The translations under genes and the position numbers were made by a program. DNA of 9,865 nt from an uncultured cyanobacterium. GTDB taxonomy: Bacteria > Cyanobacteriota > Cyanobacteriia > PCC-6307 > Cyanobiaceae. Position 1 is the stretch's first letter. Each line of letters begins with the position of its first letter. Where the stretch lies: positions 1 through 9,865 of the forward strand of contig CAIXOZ010000123.1 of NCBI GenBank assembly GCA_903921295.1, in the 5' to 3' direction. Positions 5,940 through 9,865 of the stretch are shown in pieces. Below the pieces are notes generated by a model, which was not told the origin of the DNA, made no database searches, and worked only from the letters and a program-made list of their open reading frames with translations.

Positions 5940-6851
5940 TCAGGCGATGCTGATGGTGATTGGCCCGCTCAGTCCGGTCAAGGGAGTGTAGGTGGGGTTG
6001 AGTCCGGCCCCGCAGACTTGTTCAAAGCTGTTGAGCGTCATCGTTGCCGCATTCCCGGAGGACGTTGTGACAAGGATTGTGTCGCCGACCGGTGTAAACG
6101 TGTACTCGCCATTCTGAAGGACCAGGGTGTCGGTGCCGGCACCGCCCAGGAAGGTTCCTTCGCCAAAGCCTCGGACAACGTCATGGCCTCGGCCGCAGTC
6201 GATGGTTCCCTGGATTCCCTGGAAGCCGCCGGGTGTTCCCGTGGGGCCGCCAATCAGGGCATCGACGGTGTCGGCGCCATCGCCCATCTGAATGATTTTG
6301 TCGTTGTAAAGCCCATTGGTGCTGTTGGCGGCTGAGATCAGATCTCGGCCAGCACCCATGATGATCACGCCATGGTTGACAACCCCGAAATCGCTGCCGG
6401 CAGGGGCAATGTCTGAGCTTTCGCCAATGATTCTGTCATTGCCGTCGCCGGTGTTGATGGATCCGCTGTAGCCATTGTAAACGCCGAATCTGGACTTGCC
6501 TTGAATTGTGTCATTGCCATAGCCGGTGTCGATCGCACCTTCGTTGTCGACACCATAGTTGTTGGAGTCAGCCACAACCGGGGCTTCGCCGATGATCTGA
6601 TCGTCGCCAAGGCCGAGGTTGAGGCGGGTTCCTGCGGTCACCTTGAAGCCTGAAACCGGTGCTTCCGGGGTGCCTGTTCCCGCGGCAAGGATGCCGATCA
6701 GGTTGTCGTTGCCAGGCAGTGTGTTGATCGTGACTGGGTCTGTCTGAATGCCTTCCGTGGGGGCAAGGACCGTGTCGCCGAACAGGGTCCAGCGACCCTT
6801 GCGAACGCCGCCGACGGTCCAGCCTCTGCTGTCCAGAACGGTTTGGGCCAT
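5940..6851 (-). CDS. RTX-like glycine/aspartate-repeat protein, probably calcium-binding, 303 aa
   Basis: The protein has a short N-terminal region (1-40), then nonapeptide-like motifs of RTX type: LPGNDNLIG (45-53), LGLGDDQIIG (79-88), TGYGNDTIQG (109-118), TGDGNDRIIG (134-143), MGAGRDLIS (165-173), MGDGADTVD (189-197), CGRGHDVVRG (219-228) and LGGAGTDTLVL (235-245). Many fit GxGxDxI. In the RTX family such repeats bind calcium and fold as a beta-roll. Between them runs a second motif of the form GVxNxGxI (about 100, 123, 156, with degenerate copies at 180 and 211), giving 24-32-residue composite units. There is no N-terminal signal peptide or membrane segment. RTX proteins usually leave by type I secretion with a C-terminal signal, but no exporter is in the window. 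ATG 6851 is fixed by AAGGAG six bases upstream. GC is visibly lower than in the neighbours. No enzymatic domain is recognised, so the role is unknown. Confidence 0.85.
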   Translation of the reverse strand: MAQTVLDSRGWTVGGVRKGRWTLFGDTVLAPTEGIQTDPVTINTLPGNDNLIGILAAGTGTPEAPVSGFKVTAGTRLNLGLGDDQIIGEAPVVADSNNYGVDNEGAIDTGYGNDTIQGKSRFGVYNGYSGSINTGDGNDRIIGESSDIAPAGSDFGVVNHGVIIMGAGRDLISAANSTNGLYNDKIIQMGDGADTVDALIGGPTGTPGGFQGIQGTIDCGRGHDVVRGFGEGTFLGGAGTDTLVLQNGEYTFTPVGDTILVTTSSGNAATMTLNSFEQVCGAGLNPTYTPLTGLSGPITISIA

Positions 6852-6857
6852 GGTGCA

Positions 6858-6863
6858 CTCCTT
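6858..6863 (-). promoter_or_regulatory. Strong Shine-Dalgarno site AAGGAG of the RTX-like gene
   Basis: AAGGAG on the - strand lies six bases before ATG 6851. It is the only strong Shine-Dalgarno sequence I see before any gene in the window. It decides the start codon, since the frame stays open far upstream in Arg/Pro/His-rich sequence. Confidence 0.8.
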
Positions 6864-7204
6864 GGTGAAAGAACTGAGTTGAGAAGGGGGTGATCGCGAT
6901 GCGTTGTTCAGGGTCCGCGGGCGGCTGATGGTGATGCAGCTGCCCCGCAGCGCCGGATGGTGGGGATCGCGGGCTGCCTGTTCTCTGTTGCAGGCCCAGC
7001 GTTTCGCTCGTCCGCGATGACTGGAGCGTCCGGCGTCCGAGCGCCGAGGGCTGGATGGACGCCGCCCCCGACACCATCGTTGGGGTCTTATGTGAGACTC
7101 AGGGCGTGATTCGGCTGTGATGCGGCGGGGATGGCTGTCCTTGCGGCGTTTCGGGGTCGGCTGTGCGGCGGCGCTGCGCCAACGGCGTTGGATGTGGGTG
7201 GCGA

Positions 7205-7234
7205 AGCGGCTGCGGTGAAGCAGCGGCTGCGGTG
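7205..7234. repeat. 13-bp direct repeat in tandem
   Basis: AGCGGCTGCGGTG occurs at 7205-7217 and 7222-7234, a 17-base period. It lies in the non-coding stretch upstream of mnmE. It could be a regulator-binding pair or a slippage product in GC-rich DNA. Confidence 0.7.
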
Positions 7235-7369
7235 CTGTGACACCGGTGCCGGGGTGTTGGCGCTGATGGCAGGTCGCGCTGGTTCTGGCGCCCTCCCTGC
7301 GATGCGCCCGCGTTCGCCCACTGGCGCGCTCACCCGTGAGACTGGGGCTTGAGGCGCAACCGCAGGCCG

Positions 7370-8722
7370 ATGGCGGACGACACGATTGCAGCCGTGGCCA
7401 CGGCCGTGGCCCCCGGGCAGGGCAGTGTGGCGATCGTGCGCCTGTCCGGTCCGCAGGCCGAGGCGATTGGTCGTGCGGTGTTTGTGGCGCCGGGTCGACA
7501 GCCCTGGGAGAGCCATCGGGTGCTCTACGGCCATGTGGTCGATCCCGGCAGCGGTGAGCGGCTGGATGAGGCCCTGCTGTTGTTGATGAAGGCGCCACGC
7601 AGCTTCACCCGTGAGGACGTGGTCGAGCTGCACTGCCATGGCGGTCTGGTGTGTGTGCAACGGGTGCTGGCGCTGGTGCTCGCCAGCGGCGCCCGCCGGG
7701 CTGAGCCGGGCGAGTTCAGTCAGCGCGCCTTCCTCAATGGACGTCTTGATCTCACCCGTGCCGAGGCGATCAGTGAGCTGGTGACCGCCCGCAGCCGCCG
7801 CGCCGCCCAGCTGGCGATGGCCGGCCTCGATGGCGGCCTGCAGGAGCGGATCCGGGCCCTGCGCCACCGCCTCCTTGATGCCCTCGCCGAACTTGAGGCC
7901 CGGGTCGATTTCGAGGAGTCGCTGCCGCCCCTCGATGGCGACGCGTTGGTGCAGGCGTTGCAGGCGGTGCGCGCGGCCCTGCTGACCCTGGTGGCCGAAG
8001 CCCGCCAGGGTCAGCTGCTGCGCGATGGTCTGCGGGTGGCGATCGTCGGCCGCCCGAACGTGGGCAAATCCAGCCTGCTCAACCTGCTCAGCCGCAGTGA
8101 GCGGGCCATCGTGGCCGATCTGCCCGGCACCACCCGCGATCTGCTCGAAAGCGAGGTGGTGCTGCACGGTGTGCCCCTCACCCTGGTGGACACCGCCGGC
8201 ATCCGCGACAGCGAGGACCACCTGGAACAGCTGGGCATCGCCCGCAGCCATCAGGCCCTCGCCAGCGCCGATGCGGTGCTGTTGCTGTTTGATCTCAGCC
8301 ACGGCTGGGGCGACGCCGATCAGGCCCTGCTGGCCCGGGTGCCCGCCGGCGTGCCGCTGCTCGTGGTGGGCAACAAGCGCGATCGCCTGGCCCCTGGTGC
8401 ATCGGTGGCGCCGGCCGATCTCACCCTCTCGGCCCTGCAGGGTGAGGGTCTCGAGGAGCTGGTGGGCGCCTTGCTGGAGCGCTGCGGTGCTGCGCCGCGG
8501 GAGGGCCTGCAGGTGGCCCTCAATCACCGCCAGCGGGATCTGGCCGCTGCCGCCACCCTCAGCCTGGAGCGCAGCCTGGAGGCCGCCGCCGCGGATCTCC
8601 CCTGGGATTTCTGGACGATCGACCTGCGGGCCGCGGCCCGCAGCCTCGGTGAGATCACCGGCGAGGAGGTGAACGAGGCGGTGCTGGATCGGGTGTTCGC
8701 CCGCTTCTGCATCGGCAAGTGA
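7370..8722 (+). CDS. mnmE: tRNA uridine-5-carboxymethylaminomethyl modification GTPase MnmE
   Basis: This 450-residue cytoplasmic GTPase works with MnmG to modify the wobble uridine (position 34) of certain tRNAs to the cmnm5 form, using a methylene-tetrahydrofolate carbon. The length is normal for the family. The N-terminal folate-binding domain begins DTIAAVATAVAPGQGSVAIV, as is typical, and includes LHCHGG (87-92), PGEFSQRAFLNGRLDLT (113-129) and AEAISELV (131-138). The inserted G domain has G1 GRPNVGKSS (227-235), G2 GTTRD (253-257), G3 DTAG (274-277), G4 NKRD (335-338) and a probable G5 SAL (354-356). The chain ends in CIGK (447-450), the conserved C-terminal motif with the cysteine needed for modification. 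ATG 7370 was chosen because the conserved sequence starts just after it; a TTG at 7349 is also in frame. No clear Shine-Dalgarno sequence precedes it. Confidence 0.97.
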   Translation: MADDTIAAVATAVAPGQGSVAIVRLSGPQAEAIGRAVFVAPGRQPWESHRVLYGHVVDPGSGERLDEALLLLMKAPRSFTREDVVELHCHGGLVCVQRVLALVLASGARRAEPGEFSQRAFLNGRLDLTRAEAISELVTARSRRAAQLAMAGLDGGLQERIRALRHRLLDALAELEARVDFEESLPPLDGDALVQALQAVRAALLTLVAEARQGQLLRDGLRVAIVGRPNVGKSSLLNLLSRSERAIVADLPGTTRDLLESEVVLHGVPLTLVDTAGIRDSEDHLEQLGIARSHQALASADAVLLLFDLSHGWGDADQALLARVPAGVPLLVVGNKRDRLAPGASVAPADLTLSALQGEGLEELVGALLERCGAAPREGLQVALNHRQRDLAAAATLSLERSLEAAAADLPWDFWTIDLRAAARSLGEITGEEVNEAVLDRVFARFCIGK

Positions 8723-8777
8723 GCCGATCGGTTGGCAGCAGACTCGCTGCATGCCCCTTTCCTCAGCTCCCGCTTCC

Positions 8778-9047
8778 ATGCATCGTTTTCTGCTGGCCCT
8801 CGTTCTCCCCTGCGGTCTCGTTGCCGCTGCGGGCCTGCCGGTGGCTGCGGAAGATCTGAACAGCGCCCTGGATCAGATCTGCCAGCCGCTGCAGGAGCTG
8901 GGCCAGACCCTTGGGGCTTCGGTGGCGCCGGGCACCAGGCCCGCTGAGGCGATGCGCAAGGAGCTCGCGATCAGCCGCGACCAGTACAGGACGCTCTGGG
9001 CGCTGCTCAAGGTCACGCCCACCCGCTCCTGCCGTGCCCTTAACTGA
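8778..9047 (+). CDS. Small exported hypothetical protein, 89 aa
   Basis: From ATG 8778 the protein starts MHRFLLALVLPCGLVAAAGL, a short positive start followed by a hydrophobic core, which is a typical Sec signal peptide. Cleavage is likely after PVAA, near residue 24, leaving about 65 mature residues beginning EDLNSALDQIC. The mature part is helical and polar and has two cysteines, one near its start (ICQPL) and one near its end (SCRALN), which could form a disulfide in the periplasm or lumen. An in-frame ATG at 8751 would add nine residues and spoil the charge pattern of the signal, so 8778 is preferred. I do not recognise the family. The gene lies 55 bp after mnmE and 25 bp before nadC on the same strand, so co-transcription is possible. 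Confidence 0.7.
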   Translation: MHRFLLALVLPCGLVAAAGLPVAAEDLNSALDQICQPLQELGQTLGASVAPGTRPAEAMRKELAISRDQYRTLWALLKVTPTRSCRALN

Positions 9048-9072
9048 GCCCTGATCGCGCTGAGACGATTCT

Positions 9073-9865
9073 GTGGGCGCCCGGCTTGCCTTCACCCCAG
9101 CGCTTGAGGCGCAGCTGCGGCACTGGTTGGCGGAGGACCTCGGCCGCGGCGATCTGACGGCGCCGGCCCTGGTGGGGCGACGCGGCCAGGCCGATTGGAT
9201 CAGCAAGCAGGACGGACACTTCTGCGGCGGTGTGCTGGTGGAGCCCCTGTTCCGGCTGCTCGATCCAGCGATCACGGTGCGGCTGCTGGTGGAGGAGGGG
9301 GCGCCCGTGCGCTCCGGTCAGCGTCTGCTGGAGCTGGAGGGCACAGCGAGCGCCCTGGTGGCCGGCGAACGCACCGCTCTCAATCTGGTGATGCATCTCA
9401 GTGGCATCGCCACGGCCACGGCGGCGCTGGTGCAGCAGCTCGAGGGCAGCGGCGTGCGCCTCGCCGACACCCGCAAGACCACCCCGGGCCTGCGGGTGCT
9501 GGAGAAATACGCGGTGCGCTGCGGCGGCGGTCTCAACCATCGCCTCGGTCTCGATGATGCGGCGATGCTCAAGGAAAACCACCTCGCCTGGGCCGGCGGC
9601 GTGCGGGCGGCGGTGGCGGCGGTGCGGGCCCAGGCCCCCTGGCCGGCCCGGGTGATCGTGGAGGCTGAAACCGCTGCGGAAGCGGAGGCCGCCGTGGTGG
9701 CCGGGGCTGATGGCGTGCTGCTCGACGAATTCAGCCCCGCCCAGCTGCAGGCGCTGGTGCCGCGCCTCCGGGCCCTGGCCGCGTCCCGGCCGGCGGGCCC
9801 GGTGGTGCTGGAGGCCTCGGGGGTGCGTCCCGACGCGCTGGCGGCCTACGGCGCCACCGGCATCG
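9073..9865 (+). CDS. nadC: Nicotinate-nucleotide pyrophosphorylase (quinolinate phosphoribosyltransferase), 3' end outside window
   Basis: NadC converts quinolinate and PRPP to nicotinate mononucleotide, CO2 and pyrophosphate in de novo NAD synthesis in the cytoplasm. The frame is open from GTG 9073 to the window end, giving 264 residues; the family is about 280-290 long, so roughly 20 or more are missing. Family motifs in order are EDLGRGDLT (21-29), ERTALNLVMHLSGIAT (99-114), DTRKTTPGLR (132-141), KYAVRCGGGLNHR (145-157), LKENH (166-170), VEAET (196-200), GVLLDEF (214-220) and EASGV (247-251). These cover the Arg, Lys, His and Glu residues that bind quinolinate and PRPP. An in-frame TGA at 9061-9063 lies just upstream, so GTG 9073 is the natural start. 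There is no clear Shine-Dalgarno sequence. Confidence 0.96.
   Translation, partial: MGARLAFTPALEAQLRHWLAEDLGRGDLTAPALVGRRGQADWISKQDGHFCGGVLVEPLFRLLDPAITVRLLVEEGAPVRSGQRLLELEGTASALVAGERTALNLVMHLSGIATATAALVQQLEGSGVRLADTRKTTPGLRVLEKYAVRCGGGLNHRLGLDDAAMLKENHLAWAGGVRAAVAAVRAQAPWPARVIVEAETAAEAEAAVVAGADGVLLDEFSPAQLQALVPRLRALAASRPAGPVVLEASGVRPDALAAYGATGI

Larger units (their letters stand above)
6852..7369. other. 518-bp divergent intergenic region without a supported gene
   Basis: The region separates the start codons of the RTX-like gene (-) and mnmE (+), so both promoters should be here, but I see no convincing -35/-10 pair. It holds an inverted repeat GGCGTCC/GGACGCC (7032-7038 and 7057-7063), a 13-bp direct repeat (7205-7217 and 7222-7234) and a distant imperfect repeat beginning GTGAGACT (7092 and 7336). 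A 32-codon frame at 7120-7218 encodes a very Arg-rich peptide without a ribosome site and is probably chance. No tRNA-like cloverleaf was noticed. Confidence 0.5.

Noticed and set aside
7120..7218. 32-residue Arg-rich cationic peptide frame in the non-coding region
   Set aside because: There is no ribosome site, and Arg-rich short frames are expected by chance in GC-rich DNA. A conserved homologue would be needed to support it.
5940..7598. Long - strand frame extending the RTX-like protein to 552 residues
   Set aside because: The upstream part is Arg/Pro/His-rich and runs antisense into mnmE. The AAGGAG site before ATG 6851 marks the real start.
7088..8779. 563-residue - strand frame antisense to mnmE
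   Set aside because: It is a shadow of a high-GC coding gene, rich in His/Gln/Ala with no domain, and mnmE is certain on the + strand.
1..9865. CRISPR array, tRNA, rRNA, insertion sequence or phage genes
   Set aside because: No regularly spaced repeats, cloverleaf, rRNA-like sequence, transposase motif or terminal inverted repeats were seen on reading both strands.

Overview
The window looks like chromosomal DNA from a GC-rich unicellular cyanobacterium of the Cyanobium/Synechococcus group. Three things point there. Six perfect copies of the cyanobacterial HIP1 octamer GCGATCGC lie inside coding sequence. The housekeeping genes are a bifunctional Rel/SpoT enzyme, mnmE and nadC, which I recall lying near each other in picocyanobacteria (memory, not a search). 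Most genes have no clear Shine-Dalgarno sequence, which is common in this group. The genus is an inference.

Layout. Bases 1-132 are the last 43 codons of a multicopper oxidase (+). It converges on an ABC transporter ATPase with two nucleotide-binding domains in one chain (180-1802, -), and the gap between them carries an imperfect tandem duplication. A 112-bp divergent spacer separates the ATPase from the (p)ppGpp synthetase/hydrolase gene (1915-4317, +). A diverged LysR-type regulator follows (4399-5271, +) and may carry two compensating frameshifts. Next come a 237-bp spacer with three hairpins, a 62-residue hypothetical protein (5509-5697, +) and a 242-bp spacer with a palindrome and a rho-independent terminator. 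The terminator serves the gene beyond it, a 303-residue protein with RTX-like glycine/aspartate repeats (5940-6851, -). A 518-bp stretch without a convincing gene separates that gene from mnmE (7370-8722, +). A small exported protein (8778-9047, +) and the 5' 264 codons of nadC (9073 to the window end, +) complete the window.

Functionally most of this is core physiology: stringent response, tRNA wobble modification, NAD synthesis and substrate uptake. The genes do not form one obvious pathway. The least ordinary part is about 5.28-7.35 kb. It holds the RTX-like gene, which has lower GC, the only strong Shine-Dalgarno sequence and its own terminator, together with structured spacers. I found no CRISPR array, tRNA, rRNA, transposase or phage gene. 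I see no clear new multi-gene system. The best candidates for a second look are the composite repeat design of the RTX-like protein, the three-hairpin spacer and the probable double frameshift in the LysR-type gene.
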